A DNA stretch of 64,000 bases from assembly GCF_014648595.1 (NCBI RefSeq), contig NZ_BMRK01000007.1:107566-171565 (forward strand), written 5' to 3'. A program made the position numbers and the translations under genes. Below the pieces are notes generated by a model. The model had not been told where the DNA came from, did no database searches, and worked only from the letters and a program-made list of their open reading frames with translations. Source of the DNA: Nocardioides luteus. GTDB lineage: Bacteria; Actinomycetota; Actinomycetes; Propionibacteriales; Nocardioidaceae. The stretch's first letter is position 1, and every line of letters starts with the position of its first letter. Below, in pieces: positions 46,500 through 55,538 of this stretch.

Positions 46500-47505
46500 A
46501 GTGCTCTCCCTCCGCACCGACGTGCGCCGCGTGCCGGTGTCCGTCGTGGATGTAGTCGACATGGTCGCCGTGCTCGACGGCCACGTGGCCGCACTTCTCG
46601 CCGTGGTGGTGCGGGTGGGCCTCGTCGACGGGGTTCTCCTCGGGTGAGGTCTCGGGGAACGGCGCCACCAGAGCCCGCCGCCGGCGCAGCCAGGCACCGA
46701 TCGGCCAGACCAGGAAGAAGCCGGCCAGCGCGACCAGCACGATGCTGGGGCCGGGCTGGACGTTGGCGCCGGTGCGGGAGAGGGCGGCGGCCAGCACGAG
46801 ACCGCCGACCGAGGCGACCAGGCCGGCGCCCATCGCGCCGAGGAGCGTCATCCGGAACGAGCGGGTCAGCTGCTGCACGATCGCGACCGGCACCACCATG
46901 AGGGCGGAGACGAGGAGCAGCCCGACCGTACGCATCGCGATCACCACGCTCAGCGCGGCGAGCACGGCGACGAGGATCGAGTAGAACCGCACCGGCAGGC
47001 CGGCGACCTTGGCGTAGTCGGGGTCCTGCGAGACCGCGAAGAGCTGGGGTGAGAGGCCGACGCAGATCAGGATCAGCACGACCGAGAGCGCCATCGTCAC
47101 CAGCAGGTCGTCGACCGAGATCGTCAGGATCGAGCCGAAGAGGAACTCCTGGAGCCGCGAGGCGCCGGTGCCGGCGAGGCCGGTGACGAAGACGCCGCCG
47201 GCGAGACCGCCGTAGAAGAGCATCGCCAGGGCGACGTCGCCCTCGGCGTGGCCGCGCTCGCGGACGACCTCGATCACCACGGCGCCGGCGATCGCGACGA
47301 CGACGGCGGTCCAGGTCGGCGAGGTCTGGGTCCACAGGCCGATCGCGACACCGGTGACGGCGACGTGCCCGATGCCGTCGCCCATCAGCGCCAGCCGTCG
47401 CTGGACGATGTAGGTGCCGACGGCGGGCGCGGCGATCCCGACGAGGAACGCCGCGATCAGCGCCCGCTGCATGAACGGGACCGAGAAGAGCTCGAGGAGA
47501 GACAT
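46486..47505 (-). CDS. znuB: Zinc ABC transporter permease ZnuB
   Basis: A 339-residue ABC-3 permease with about eight membrane segments (AAPAVGTYIVQRRLALMGDGIGHVA, SVVIAMRTVGLLLVSALMVVPVA). The C-terminal ~60 residues form a cytoplasmic His/Asp/Glu-rich tail (HPHHHGEKCGH and further HGDH/HDGHRH clusters) likely to bind zinc. It lies three bases downstream of znuC. Confidence 0.93.
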   Translation of the reverse strand: MSLLELFSVPFMQRALIAAFLVGIAAPAVGTYIVQRRLALMGDGIGHVAVTGVAIGLWTQTSPTWTAVVVAIAGAVVIEVVRERGHAEGDVALAMLFYGGLAGGVFVTGLAGTGASRLQEFLFGSILTISVDDLLVTMALSVVLILICVGLSPQLFAVSQDPDYAKVAGLPVRFYSILVAVLAALSVVIAMRTVGLLLVSALMVVPVAIVQQLTRSFRMTLLGAMGAGLVASVGGLVLAAALSRTGANVQPGPSIVLVALAGFFLVWPIGAWLRRRRALVAPFPETSPEENPVDEAHPHHHGEKCGHVAVEHGDHVDYIHDGHRHAAHVGAEGEHYDEH

Positions 47506-47508
47506 GGC

Positions 47509-48324
47509 CTAGAGCTCCTTGAGCGGGGTGGGTACGGCGGGGTTCGGCACAGGGGCCTGCGCGTCGTCGCAGTGGACGTGGCCGGCGTCGAAGCCCTGGG
47601 CGTGGACATCGGCATCGGAGAGGGGCGGGCCGTCGTAGGCCTTGCGGCCGTCGCGCATGACGACGGCGCGGTCGATGAGCGGGGCCAGCGGTCCGAGCTC
47701 GTGAGCGACCAGCACGATCGTGGCGCCGTCGTCCTTGAGCCGGCCGAGCGCCGCGGCGAGGGCCTGCTGGTTGGGCAGGTCGACCCCGGCGGTGGGCTCG
47801 TCGAGCAGCAGCAGCTCGGGCCGACCGGCGAGCGCGCGGGCGATCAGCACCCGCTGGTGCTGGCCGCCGGAGAGCTGGGCGACGCCGCGATGGGCGTACG
47901 CAGCCATCCCGACCACCTCGAGCGCGGCCCGGATCGCGGCCCGGTCGGCGCTGCGCAGCGGCCGCAGCAGCTTGCGGTGGGTGAGCCGGCCGGAGGCGAC
48001 GACCTCCCAGACGGAGGCGGGCACGCCGCCGGTCGCGGTGCTCCGCTGCGGGACGTAGCCGACCCGCGACCAGTCGTGGAAGCTCCCCAAACCGCGGCCG
48101 AAGAGCTCCAGGCGTCCGGCCGAGAGCGGGTTGAGGCCGACGAGGGTGCGTACGAGCGTGGACTTGCCAGAGCCGTTGGCTCCCATCAGCGCGACGAACT
48201 CACCACGGTTGACGGTCAGGTCGACGCCGCGGAGGACGGGGCGTCCGGACAGGGCGACGTCCCCGTGCGCGAGCTGCACGGGGACATCGGCGGGAACGGT
48301 GCTGCGGGTCCCGGATCTGGTCAC
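47509..48324 (-). CDS. znuC: Zinc ABC transporter ATP-binding protein ZnuC
   Basis: A 271-residue ATPase: Walker A GANGSGKSTLV, Q-loop VPQR, signature LSGGQHQRVLIARAL, Walker B LLLLDEPTAGVD, and switch VAHEL. The C-terminal ~50 residues extend past the fold and include GHVHCDD. The GTG overlaps the znuA stop (GTGA). Confidence 0.93.
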   Translation of the reverse strand: MTRSGTRSTVPADVPVQLAHGDVALSGRPVLRGVDLTVNRGEFVALMGANGSGKSTLVRTLVGLNPLSAGRLELFGRGLGSFHDWSRVGYVPQRSTATGGVPASVWEVVASGRLTHRKLLRPLRSADRAAIRAALEVVGMAAYAHRGVAQLSGGQHQRVLIARALAGRPELLLLDEPTAGVDLPNQQALAAALGRLKDDGATIVLVAHELGPLAPLIDRAVVMRDGRKAYDGPPLSDADVHAQGFDAGHVHCDDAQAPVPNPAVPTPLKEL

Positions 48325-49262
48325 TGACAACCGTTTGCCGCCTTCAGGGCGTCGAGGTTCTGCCGCATGAGGGAAAGGTAGTCCTCTCCCTCCGTCTCTG
48401 CCGAGAGACCCTCGATCGGGTCGAGCACCGCGGTCTTCAGCCCGAGGTCGCCGGCGAGGGTTTCGGCGAGCGCGGTGCTGACCAGACGCTCGGAGAAGAT
48501 CGTGGTCACCTCGTGCTCCTTCGCGTGCTCGCCGATCTCGGCGAGCTGGGCCGGGTTGGGCTCGGCGTCGGGGGTGAGGCCGGCGATCGACTCGAACTCG
48601 AGGCCGTACCTCGCCAGGTAGGCGAACGCGTCGTGGGAGACCACGACCTCCTTGATCCGGCACTTCGCCAGCCCGGTCTCGAACTCCTGGTCGACCTCGG
48701 TCAGGTCCTGCGTCAGCGCCTTGGCGTTGGTCGCGTAGGCATCGGCGTTGTCGGGGTCGGCCTTCGCCAGCGCAGCGCGTACGTCCTCGGCGTAGTCGGC
48801 CATCAGCACCGGGTCGTGCCAGAAGTGCGGGTCGATGTCGCCGTGGTCGTGACCCTCCTCGTCATGGCCGTGGTCGTCCTCGGTCTCCTCGGCGGCCCGG
48901 AGCTCGACGGACTTCTCGACGTCGACGATCGTGCCCTTCACGTCCTGCTCGACCGCGTCGTCGATGGCCGGCTGGAAGCCGTGCTCAGTCAGGATCACGT
49001 CGGCGGTCTGCAGCGCGGCGGTCTGGTTGATGCTGAGCTCGAGGTCGTGCGGCTCGACGCCCGGCTTGGTCAGGCCGGTGACCTCGGCCAGGTCGCCCGC
49101 CACCCGCTCCGCGACGAACTCCAGCGGGTAGAACGCGGCCGCGACCTGCACCTTCCCCGATCCCGAGTCGCCGGAGGCGTCCTCCGACAGCGCGGCACAG
49201 CCGGAGGTGAGCAGGAGCGCGCCGGCAGCGAGGAGTGCGGCGGAACGGGAGGTGGGGGTCAT
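48321..49262 (-). CDS. znuA: Zinc-binding lipoprotein ZnuA
   Basis: A 313-residue solute-binding protein of cluster A-I with lipobox LTSGC. It has YPLEFVAERVAG, the metal ligand region VEPHDLEL, an Asp/His-rich loop (DDHGHDEEGHDHGDIDPHFWHD) typical of zinc-specific members, and VVSHDAFAYLA. ATG 49262 is preferred over 49271: it follows GAGAAT by seven bases, and the first Zur box covers that -10 region. Confidence 0.93.
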   Translation of the reverse strand: MTPTSRSAALLAAGALLLTSGCAALSEDASGDSGSGKVQVAAAFYPLEFVAERVAGDLAEVTGLTKPGVEPHDLELSINQTAALQTADVILTEHGFQPAIDDAVEQDVKGTIVDVEKSVELRAAEETEDDHGHDEEGHDHGDIDPHFWHDPVLMADYAEDVRAALAKADPDNADAYATNAKALTQDLTEVDQEFETGLAKCRIKEVVVSHDAFAYLARYGLEFESIAGLTPDAEPNPAQLAEIGEHAKEHEVTTIFSERLVSTALAETLAGDLGLKTAVLDPIEGLSAETEGEDYLSLMRQNLDALKAANGCQ

Positions 49263-49298
49263 GAGAACCATTCTCAGAGTTGTTGAGAATGGTTGTCA
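49262..49298 (-). promoter_or_regulatory. Tandem Zur boxes and promoter of znuACB-zur
   Basis: TGAGAACCATTCTCA (49262-49276) and TGAGAATGGTTGTCA (49284-49298) are 15-bp dyads like the actinobacterial Zur box. Their centres are 22 bp apart, and AACCATTCTCA/TGAGAATGGTT also form a perfect inverted pair. On the minus strand TTGACA (49293-49298) and GAGAAT (49270-49275) form the promoter, so zinc-bound Zur would cover both -35 and -10. The promoter lies in the 3' end of bioD. Confidence 0.85.
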
Positions 49299-49978
49299 AT
49301 TCCTTTCGGGATGCCGAAGAGCAGGGGTACGCCGGTCACTCTGGGCAGGTCGACCCGGTTGCAGCGCTCGGCGAGGCCTGGGTCGGCCGGCCAGGAGCCG
49401 ATGATCAGGCCGGTGGGCTCGTGCCCACGGGCGCGCAGCGCAGCCACGGTCAGCTCGGTGTGGTTGAGGGTGCCGAGACCGGCCGAGGTGACGATGACGA
49501 AGCTCGTCGCCGTGCCGTCGGCGACGAGCGCGTCGGCGAGATCGAGGAGGGTGCCGCCGTCGGTGTCCAGGCGCACCAGCAGGCCGCCCGCGCCTTCGAC
49601 CAGCACCAGATCGTTCTCCCTGGTCAGGGCCGAGATCGTCGGAGCGTACGCAGTGACCGCTGGGATCTCCACGCCCGCCCGCCGGGCGGCGGTGTCGGGT
49701 GCGAGCGGCTCCTCGAGCCGGGTCAGCTCGTGGACCTCGAGCCCGGTCAGCCGGTGGATCTCGGCGGCGTCGCAGTCGCCGTCGGCGGTGCCGGTCTGGA
49801 CGGGCTTCACGACCGCGACCTGCTCGCCGTCCGTGCGTGCTCGCGAGGCCAGCGTCGCGGTCGCGACGGTCTTGCCGACCCCGGTGCTGGTGCCGGTGAC
49901 GATGAGCACCCGGCCGGTCGTGCGGCGGTCCGGGATGCTGACCGAGGTACCTCGGTCAGCATTCGGCAACCCGCTCAC
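49274..49978 (-). CDS. bioD: Dethiobiotin synthetase
   Basis: A 234-residue ATP-dependent carboxylase. P-loop GTSTGVGKTVATATL (about residues 29-43), VVKPVQTG with the catalytic Lys, and LVLVEGAGGLLV identify it. It closes the ureido ring of dethiobiotin. The N-terminus is about 20 residues longer than usual and contains a perfect 28-bp palindrome (49935-49962); a later GTG just before VLIVTGTSTG is an alternative start. The GTG at 49978 overlaps the bioF stop (GTGA). Its last codons contain the znuA promoter. Confidence 0.92.
   Translation of the reverse strand: MSGLPNADRGTSVSIPDRRTTGRVLIVTGTSTGVGKTVATATLASRARTDGEQVAVVKPVQTGTADGDCDAAEIHRLTGLEVHELTRLEEPLAPDTAARRAGVEIPAVTAYAPTISALTRENDLVLVEGAGGLLVRLDTDGGTLLDLADALVADGTATSFVIVTSAGLGTLNHTELTVAALRARGHEPTGLIIGSWPADPGLAERCNRVDLPRVTGVPLLFGIPKGIDNHSQQL
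49935..49962. repeat. Perfect 28-bp palindrome in the 5' end of bioD
   Basis: Arms ATGCTGACCGAGGT and ACCTCGGTCAGCAT meet without a loop. It lies in a stretch encoding the non-conserved N-terminal extension of BioD, 13 bases from the bioF stop. Confidence 0.8.
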
Positions 49979-51237
49979 CGGACCTCACCCACGATCGTGT
50001 CGATGGCCTTGACGGCCCGCTCCCATTCCTCGTCGGTGACACCGGCCCCGGCGGTGACCCGCAGCCGGGAGACACCGTCGGGGACGGACGGTGGCCGGAA
50101 GCAGCCGACGCGTACGCCCTCGGCGAGCAGGTCGGCCTGTGCGGCGACCGCTGCCTCGGGGGAGGCCATCGGCACCGACAGGACGGCACCGGCGGGGGAG
50201 GGGATGCCGAAGGCGCTGGCCAGGCCGGCGACCCGGGCGCGGATGGTGTCGGCGAGCTCGGGTCGGGTGCGCGCGATCCGTGTCGCAGCGAGCGCCGCGG
50301 CGGTGGATGCGGGGGCGAGGCCGGTGTCGAAGATGAACGGGCGCGCGGTGTTGACCAGATGGTCGATCGCGGCCGGTGGGCCCAGCACCGCCCCGCCCTG
50401 GCTCCCCAGGCTCTTGGAGAGCGTGGCGGTGACGAGCACGTCAGACCGCCCGGCGAGTCCGTTCCGGTGGACGAGGCCGGGTCCGTGCACGCCGACGCCA
50501 TGGGCCTCGTCGACCACGAGCAGCGCGCCGTGCTCGGTGCACACCTCGGCCAGCTCGGCCAGCGGCGCCTCGTCGCCGAGGACGGAGTAGACGGACTCGG
50601 CCAGCACCAGGCTGCGTACGCCGGGCCGCGCTGCGAGCGCCGCCCGCACCGCCGCCACGTCGTTGTGGGGGACGACCGTCAGCTGCGCGCGGGAGAGCCG
50701 GACGGCATCGACCAGCGAGGCGTGGATGTGGGCGTCGGAGACCACGTGGGCGGAACGGTCGGCCAGCGCACCGACGACCGAGAGGTTGGCGTGGTAGCCG
50801 GTCGAGAACGCCAGCGCCGCCGGCTGGCCCAGCCAGTCGGCGAGCTCTGCCTCCAGCTGTTCGTGCAGCGTCAACGTGCCGGTGACCAGCCGGGACGCAC
50901 CTGCGCCGCCACCCCAGCGCATCGCCGCCTCGGCCGCGGCGTGGCGAACCTCCGGGTGTCGCGACAGCCCCAGATAGTCGTTGCCGGCCAGGTCGACGAG
51001 GCCGTCGTCGGCGCCTCGCGGCCGCAGTCGCCGGGTCAGCCCCGCCGCCTCGCGAGCGCCGGCGGCCTCGGCCAGCCAGTCATCCCAGGGCGGGGTTGCC
51101 CCGTCGGTCGAGCCGCGAGCGCCAGCGAGCGAGTCGAGACCAACACGGTCCGTCTTGCGGGGAGGTGACTGTGTTGGTCTCGACACGCCTCCGCCCAGGG
51201 GCTCCGGCGGCTCGACCAGCGGGAGGCCGGACATCAT
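49975..51237 (-). CDS. bioF: 8-amino-7-oxononanoate synthase
   Basis: A 420-residue PLP enzyme of the alpha-oxoamine synthase family: [42 protein letters not shown], and the PLP Lys in [13 protein letters not shown]. It joins pimeloyl thioester with alanine. The first ~50 residues ([19 protein letters not shown] region) are an extension that coincides with an inverted repeat (51133-51146/51171-51184). The ATG overlaps the bioA stop (ATGA). A start after the repeat is possible. Confidence 0.92.
   Translation of the reverse strand: MMSGLPLVEPPEPLGGGVSRPTQSPPRKTDRVGLDSLAGARGSTDGATPPWDDWLAEAAGAREAAGLTRRLRPRGADDGLVDLAGNDYLGLSRHPEVRHAAAEAAMRWGGGAGASRLVTGTLTLHEQLEAELADWLGQPAALAFSTGYHANLSVVGALADRSAHVVSDAHIHASLVDAVRLSRAQLTVVPHNDVAAVRAALAARPGVRSLVLAESVYSVLGDEAPLAELAEVCTEHGALLVVDEAHGVGVHGPGLVHRNGLAGRSDVLVTATLSKSLGSQGGAVLGPPAAIDHLVNTARPFIFDTGLAPASTAAALAATRIARTRPELADTIRARVAGLASAFGIPSPAGAVLSVPMASPEAAVAAQADLLAEGVRVGCFRPPSVPDGVSRLRVTAGAGVTDEEWERAVKAIDTIVGEVR
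51133..51184. repeat. Inverted repeat inside bioF
   Basis: GTCGAGACCAACAC (51133-51146) and GTGTTGGTCTCGAC (51171-51184) are perfect 14-bp inverted arms inside the non-conserved N-terminal coding region. The GGTCTCGACA core recurs in tmsA, bioA and dnaE2. Confidence 0.8.
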
Positions 51238-52550
51238 CCCACCTCCGCAGCTGCCGCGACCGCGCGACAGATCAGCGCGAGGTCGGCGTCGGAGGTGACG
51301 TACGGCGGCATCGTGTAGATCAGGTTGCGGAACGGTCGGATCCAGACGCCCTCGCGCAGGGCCGCGTCGGTCGCGCGGACGACGTCGACCGGGCGGTCGA
51401 GCTGCACCACACCGACGGCGCCGAGGATGCGGACGTCCTCGATGCCCGGCGCTCCGGCGAGCGGTGCGAGGCCGGCGGCGAGACCCGCAGAGACCCGGGC
51501 CACGTCCTGCTCCCAGCCGCGCGCGGCCAGCAGGTCGAGCGAGGCGAGCGCGACCGCGCAGGCGAGCGGGTTGCCCATGAAGGTGGGTCCGTGCATCAGC
51601 ACGCCCGACTCGCTGCGGGAGATCGAGTGCGCCACCTCGGAGGTGGTCAGCGCGGCGGCGAGGGTCAGGTAGCCGCCGGTCAGAGCCTTGCCGATGCACA
51701 GGATGTCCGGCGTGACCTGCGACGACACGAAGAGCGAACCGGTGCGGCCGAGGCCGGTGGCGATCTCGTCGAAGATCAGCACCAGCCCGTGCTCGTCGGC
51801 GATCTCGCGAAGCACGACCAGGCAGCGGTCGTCGTAGACCCACATCCCGCCCGCGCCCTGCAGCCGCGGCTCGACGACGATCCCGGCGAGCTCGTGGGCG
51901 TGGGCCGCCACGACCCGGCGTACGCCCTCGGCCCATGTCTCCACGTCGCCACCGGGAGCCGGCGGCCGATCGGCGAAGACCTGCTGCGCGAGCACGTCGG
52001 CGAACATCGTGTGCATCCCGCCGACCGGGTCGCACACGCTCATGCACCCGAACGTGTCGCCGTGGTAGCCGCCGCGCAGGCTGAGCAGGCGCGTACGCTC
52101 CGGCCGGCCGCGTCCGCGCTGGCTCTGCAGCGCCATCTTGATGGCGACCTCGACGCTGACCGAGCCGGAGTCGGCGAGGAAGACGTGCTGCAGCGGCTCC
52201 GGGGTGATCGAGACGAGCCGTTCGGCGAGCTCGATCGCGGGGGAGTGGGTCAGGCCGCCGAACATCACGTGCGCCATCCGCCCGGCCTGGTCGGCGAGCG
52301 CGGCGTCGAGCTCGGGCACCCGGTAGCCGTGGATCGCCGACCACCACGACGACATCGCGTCGATCACCGGCACTCCGGAGGTCGGGCTTGTCGAGACTCC
52401 GTCACGATCGGCCAACCACAGACGCACTCCCTCCGCACCGGTGACCAACCGAACCGGCGCCGGGTCGGTCATCGAGGTGTAGGGATGCCAGAGATGCTCC
52501 CGGTCGAAGGCGAGCAGGTCGGTTCCGCGATCAAGCGTTGGCAGCGACAT
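51234..52550 (-). CDS. bioA: Adenosylmethionine-8-amino-7-oxononanoate aminotransferase
   Basis: A 438-residue class III aminotransferase: [63 protein letters not shown], and PLP Lys in [12 protein letters not shown]. It makes 7,8-diaminopelargonate using SAM as amino donor. A 12-residue Ser/Thr/Gly stretch ([10 protein letters not shown]) before VIDAMSSWW coincides with a repeat-like sequence (52380-52399). The start overlaps the bioB end by 20 bp. Confidence 0.94.
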   Translation of the reverse strand: MSLPTLDRGTDLLAFDREHLWHPYTSMTDPAPVRLVTGAEGVRLWLADRDGVSTSPTSGVPVIDAMSSWWSAIHGYRVPELDAALADQAGRMAHVMFGGLTHSPAIELAERLVSITPEPLQHVFLADSGSVSVEVAIKMALQSQRGRGRPERTRLLSLRGGYHGDTFGCMSVCDPVGGMHTMFADVLAQQVFADRPPAPGGDVETWAEGVRRVVAAHAHELAGIVVEPRLQGAGGMWVYDDRCLVVLREIADEHGLVLIFDEIATGLGRTGSLFVSSQVTPDILCIGKALTGGYLTLAAALTTSEVAHSISRSESGVLMHGPTFMGNPLACAVALASLDLLAARGWEQDVARVSAGLAAGLAPLAGAPGIEDVRILGAVGVVQLDRPVDVVRATDAALREGVWIRPFRNLIYTMPPYVTSDADLALICRAVAAAAEVG

Positions 52551-53691
52551 CGGTCCCCGCTCCGCGACGCCGGATGACCGGACCGTCCTGCTCGTCGTGA
52601 CCGCCGCAGGCGTCACCACACCCGTCTCCGCAAGACGATCCGCAACCGCCCGCGACCCGTCCGGCAGCCCGGGCGCGGTGCTCCTCGATCAGCTCGTCGA
52701 ATGCGGCGTCGTCCATGCCGAGGATCACGAACCCGTTGTCGCGCAGCATCTCCAGGTCGGCCAGCGCGTCCTGCCCCTCCGAGGTCAGGTAGTCACCGAG
52801 GAAGATCGAGTTGGCGACCTGCAGCGCGGTGGCCTGCAGCGAGCGCAGGTGCATCTCACGCCCCGCTGCGATCCGGATCTCCTTGTCGGGGCAGACGAAC
52901 CGCGCCATCGTCAGGATCTTCAGGCAGCGCGTGGGGGAGAGCTCCCAGGTGTTCTCGTACGGCGTCCCGTCGAACGGCATCAGGAAGTTCACCGGGATCG
53001 AGTCGGCGTCGAGGTCGCGGAGCGCGAAGAGCGCCTCGACCAGCTGCTCGTCGCTCTCGCCCAACCCTGCGATCAGCCCGGAGCACGGCGAGAGCCCGGC
53101 CGCCTTGGCCTTGCCGATCGTGTCGACGCGGTCGTCGTAGGTATGGGTCTGCACGATGTTGTCGTGGTTGGACTCGGCGGTGTTGATGTTGTGGTTGTAC
53201 GCATCCACCCCGGCCGCCTTGAGCCGCTCGGCCTGCCCGCCCTTGAGCAGCCCGAGACAGGCGCAGACCTCGACACCGTCGTGGGCCTCCTTGAGGGCCG
53301 AGGTCATCTCGACGACCTTGTCGATGTCGCGCTCGGAGGGCCCGCGGCCGGAGGAGACCATGCAGACCCGGGTCGCGCCGCCGCGTAGCCCGGCGCCGGC
53401 CTGCTCGAGGGTCTCGTCCTTGGAGAGCCAGGAGTACTTCAGCACCGGCGCCTGCGACCCGAGCGCCTGGCTGCAGTAGTTGCAGTTCTCCGGGCACAGG
53501 CCCGACTTCAGATTCACCAGGTAGTTGACTTTCACGGTGTTGCCGAAGTGCTTCCGCCGCAGTCGTCCTGCCGCGGCCACGACACCCAGCAGCTCCGCAT
53601 CGGGCGTACGCAGCACCGTCAGCGCCTCCTCGGCGGTGGCGGTCGCGCCCGAAAGGATCCGGTCGGCTAGCTGGTCGAAGGCTGTCGTCAT
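52531..53691 (-). CDS. bioB: Biotin synthase with Cys-rich tail
   Basis: A 386-residue radical SAM enzyme. [10 protein letters not shown] is the [4Fe-4S] site; [22 protein letters not shown] and AAGREMHL are conserved BioB motifs. It inserts sulfur into dethiobiotin. The C-terminus carries an extra stretch [20 protein letters not shown] with four Cys and one His that could bind an additional metal or iron-sulfur cluster. It heads the bioBAFD operon. RBS GAGGAG precedes the ATG, and two BioQ-type boxes lie upstream. Confidence 0.95.
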   Translation of the reverse strand: MTTAFDQLADRILSGATATAEEALTVLRTPDAELLGVVAAAGRLRRKHFGNTVKVNYLVNLKSGLCPENCNYCSQALGSQAPVLKYSWLSKDETLEQAGAGLRGGATRVCMVSSGRGPSERDIDKVVEMTSALKEAHDGVEVCACLGLLKGGQAERLKAAGVDAYNHNINTAESNHDNIVQTHTYDDRVDTIGKAKAAGLSPCSGLIAGLGESDEQLVEALFALRDLDADSIPVNFLMPFDGTPYENTWELSPTRCLKILTMARFVCPDKEIRIAAGREMHLRSLQATALQVANSIFLGDYLTSEGQDALADLEMLRDNGFVILGMDDAAFDELIEEHRARAAGRVAGGCGSSCGDGCGDACGGHDEQDGPVIRRRGAGTDVAANA

Positions 53692-53718
53692 GCGGGCGGC
53701 TCCTCGGGAATCGGAAAC

Positions 53719-53746
53719 TGAACATTGTTCAGGTGAACGGCGTTCA
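53719..53746 (-). promoter_or_regulatory. Tandem BioQ-type operators
   Basis: TGAACATTGTTCA (53719-53731) and TGAACGGCGTTCA (53734-53746) are two 13-bp dyads 15 bp apart, 28-55 bases upstream of the bioB ATG. BioQ, a TetR repressor of biotin genes in corynebacteria and mycobacteria, recognises TGAAC-N3-GTTAC/GTTCA. The bioQ gene itself is not in the window. Confidence 0.82.
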
Positions 53747-53822
53747 GGTTAGGTCCGGCGGTCGCGCGTGTCGAGACCTGGTTCCGGATTCGGTCCCAGG
53801 TGTCGTGCCTAAGATCGATCCC

Positions 53823-55067
53823 GTGCACATCGAGACGATCCCCGGCATGGTCCTGATCGAGCACGAGATCGAGGTGCCGCTCGACCACTTCGGCGGCGAT
53901 CCGGGGACCTTGACGCTCTTCGCCCGCGAGGTACGCCGCCCCGGCGATCGCGACGACAAGGACGCGCTGCTCTTCCTTCAGGGCGGCCCCGGCGGCGAGA
54001 GCCCGCGCCCGATCCAGCTGCCGACGGAGCCGGGGTGGCTGGACCGCGCGCTCCAGGACTACCGGCTGATCCTGCTCGACCAGCGCGGCACCGGACGGTC
54101 GACCCCGGTCACCGCGATGACCGGGATGAGCCCGCAGCAGCAGGCCGACCACCTGGCCCACTTCCGCGCCGACTCGATCGTCGAGGACGCCGAGCTCCTC
54201 CGTGCCCACCTCGGCATCGCCCGCTGGTCGGTGCTGGGTCAGTCGTTCGGCGGGTTCTGCTCGCTGCGCTACCTCTCGACCCACCCCGAGTCGCTGCGCG
54301 AGGTGATGTTCACCGGGGGAGTGCCGCCGGTCGGGATGCCCGTCGACGAGATCTACACCGCGACCTTCGCCCGCGCGATCGAGCTCACCGAGCGCCACTA
54401 CGCCCGCTTCCCGGGCGACCGCGATCGGATGCGTGCCCTGGTCGAGCGCTGCGACGCCGGCGAGATCCGGCTCCCGCACGGTGGCCTGCTCTCCTCGCGC
54501 CAGGCGCGCACCATCGGCAACCGGCTCGGCATGGCCGGCGGCTCCGAGCAGATCCACTACCTGCTCGAGCGCGACCCCGCCGGCCTCGGCTTCGGCCACG
54601 AGGTCGCCTCGCTGCTGCCGTTCAGCGGCCACTCGCCGCTCTACGTGCTCGTCCACGAGGCCTGCTACGCCGACGGCGAGGCGACCCGCTGGTCCAGCGC
54701 GCGCGTCCAGCCTTCGGCGTACGAGGAGGACCCGACCCTCCTGACCGCCGAGCACGTCTTTCCGTGGCACCTGAGCGAGGACCCGCTGGTCGCCCCCTTC
54801 GCCGAGGCGGCCGACCTGCTCGCCGAGCGCGAGTGGCCGCGGCTCTACGACCCGAGCGTGCTCGCTTCCGTCGACGTCCCCTGCGCTGCGGCCGTCTACT
54901 ACGACGACCCCTACGTCCTGCGTGAGCACTCGCTGGCGACCGCCGAGCTGGTGCCGTCCCTACGCCCGTGGATCACGAACGCACACCTCCACAACGGCGT
55001 CCATGTCTCGCCGGACGAGGTCCTCGACAAACTCATCGGCATCGTCCGCGGCGCTCCGCCATACTGA
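53823..55067 (+). CDS. Proline iminopeptidase-like alpha/beta hydrolase
   Basis: A 414-residue S33-family hydrolase. The oxyanion loop FLQGGPGGESPRP, LLDQRGTGRST, the nucleophile elbow GQSFGGFCSLRYL, and the C-terminal His in NAHLHNGVHV make a complete catalytic layout. It probably removes N-terminal proline or a similar residue from peptides. GTG 53823 follows TAAGAT by seven bases, supporting a leaderless start. It is divergent from bioB. Confidence 0.9.
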   Translation: MHIETIPGMVLIEHEIEVPLDHFGGDPGTLTLFAREVRRPGDRDDKDALLFLQGGPGGESPRPIQLPTEPGWLDRALQDYRLILLDQRGTGRSTPVTAMTGMSPQQQADHLAHFRADSIVEDAELLRAHLGIARWSVLGQSFGGFCSLRYLSTHPESLREVMFTGGVPPVGMPVDEIYTATFARAIELTERHYARFPGDRDRMRALVERCDAGEIRLPHGGLLSSRQARTIGNRLGMAGGSEQIHYLLERDPAGLGFGHEVASLLPFSGHSPLYVLVHEACYADGEATRWSSARVQPSAYEEDPTLLTAEHVFPWHLSEDPLVAPFAEAADLLAEREWPRLYDPSVLASVDVPCAAAVYYDDPYVLREHSLATAELVPSLRPWITNAHLHNGVHVSPDEVLDKLIGIVRGAPPY

Positions 55068-55071
55068 CGCC

Positions 55072-55536
55072 ATGAGTCTCCCCACGACCGCCGTCCGCGC
55101 CGCCTCCTTCGTGCTCACCATGGTCGCCGTCGGGGTGGCCTACCCCGTGCTGGCGCTGCTGGGCTACATCGGTCTCCTGATCGCCTCCGCGGTCGGCGAC
55201 CTCGACGCGGGCGGACCTCTGGCTGGGCTCGTGTTCGTGATCGTCGGCGCGGTCGTCGGTGTCGTCTGCGTAGCGATCGGCGCCCCGGCGGCGCTGGCCG
55301 GCCGGGCCCTGGGCGGTGCTTGGGGAGTCGTCGCCGCGGTCGCCGTCCTGCTCGTGGCGGGTGGCGCCGCCGCGCTGCTGTGGTCGGTCGCCGACCTCGC
55401 CGGACAGCCGCTGGTCGCCGGAGCAGTCGTCGCCGTCGCCGCAGCCCCCGCCGCCCTCGCGCTCTCCCTCTCCGACGTCGTCGCCGGCAGCCTCGCCCGC
55501 CTCCGGCCGGGACGTCGGCCTGTCGTCGAGGGCTGA
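55072..55536 (+). CDS. Small membrane protein, 154 aa
   Basis: An Ala/Val/Leu-rich protein with four predicted membrane segments (about residues 8-32, 45-75, 80-105, 108-130) and a short basic C-terminal tail (RLRPGRRPVVEG). It was not recognised as a named family. It sits four bases after the peptidase stop and two bases before the GrpB-family start, so it is co-transcribed with both. Confidence 0.65.
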   Translation: MSLPTTAVRAASFVLTMVAVGVAYPVLALLGYIGLLIASAVGDLDAGGPLAGLVFVIVGAVVGVVCVAIGAPAALAGRALGGAWGVVAAVAVLLVAGGAAALLWSVADLAGQPLVAGAVVAVAAAPAALALSLSDVVAGSLARLRPGRRPVVEG

Positions 55537-55538
55537 GC

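Noticed and set aside
53719-53746. LexA boxes upstream of bioB
   Set aside because: The GAAC/GTTC half-sites are separated by three bases, not four, which fits BioQ rather than LexA.
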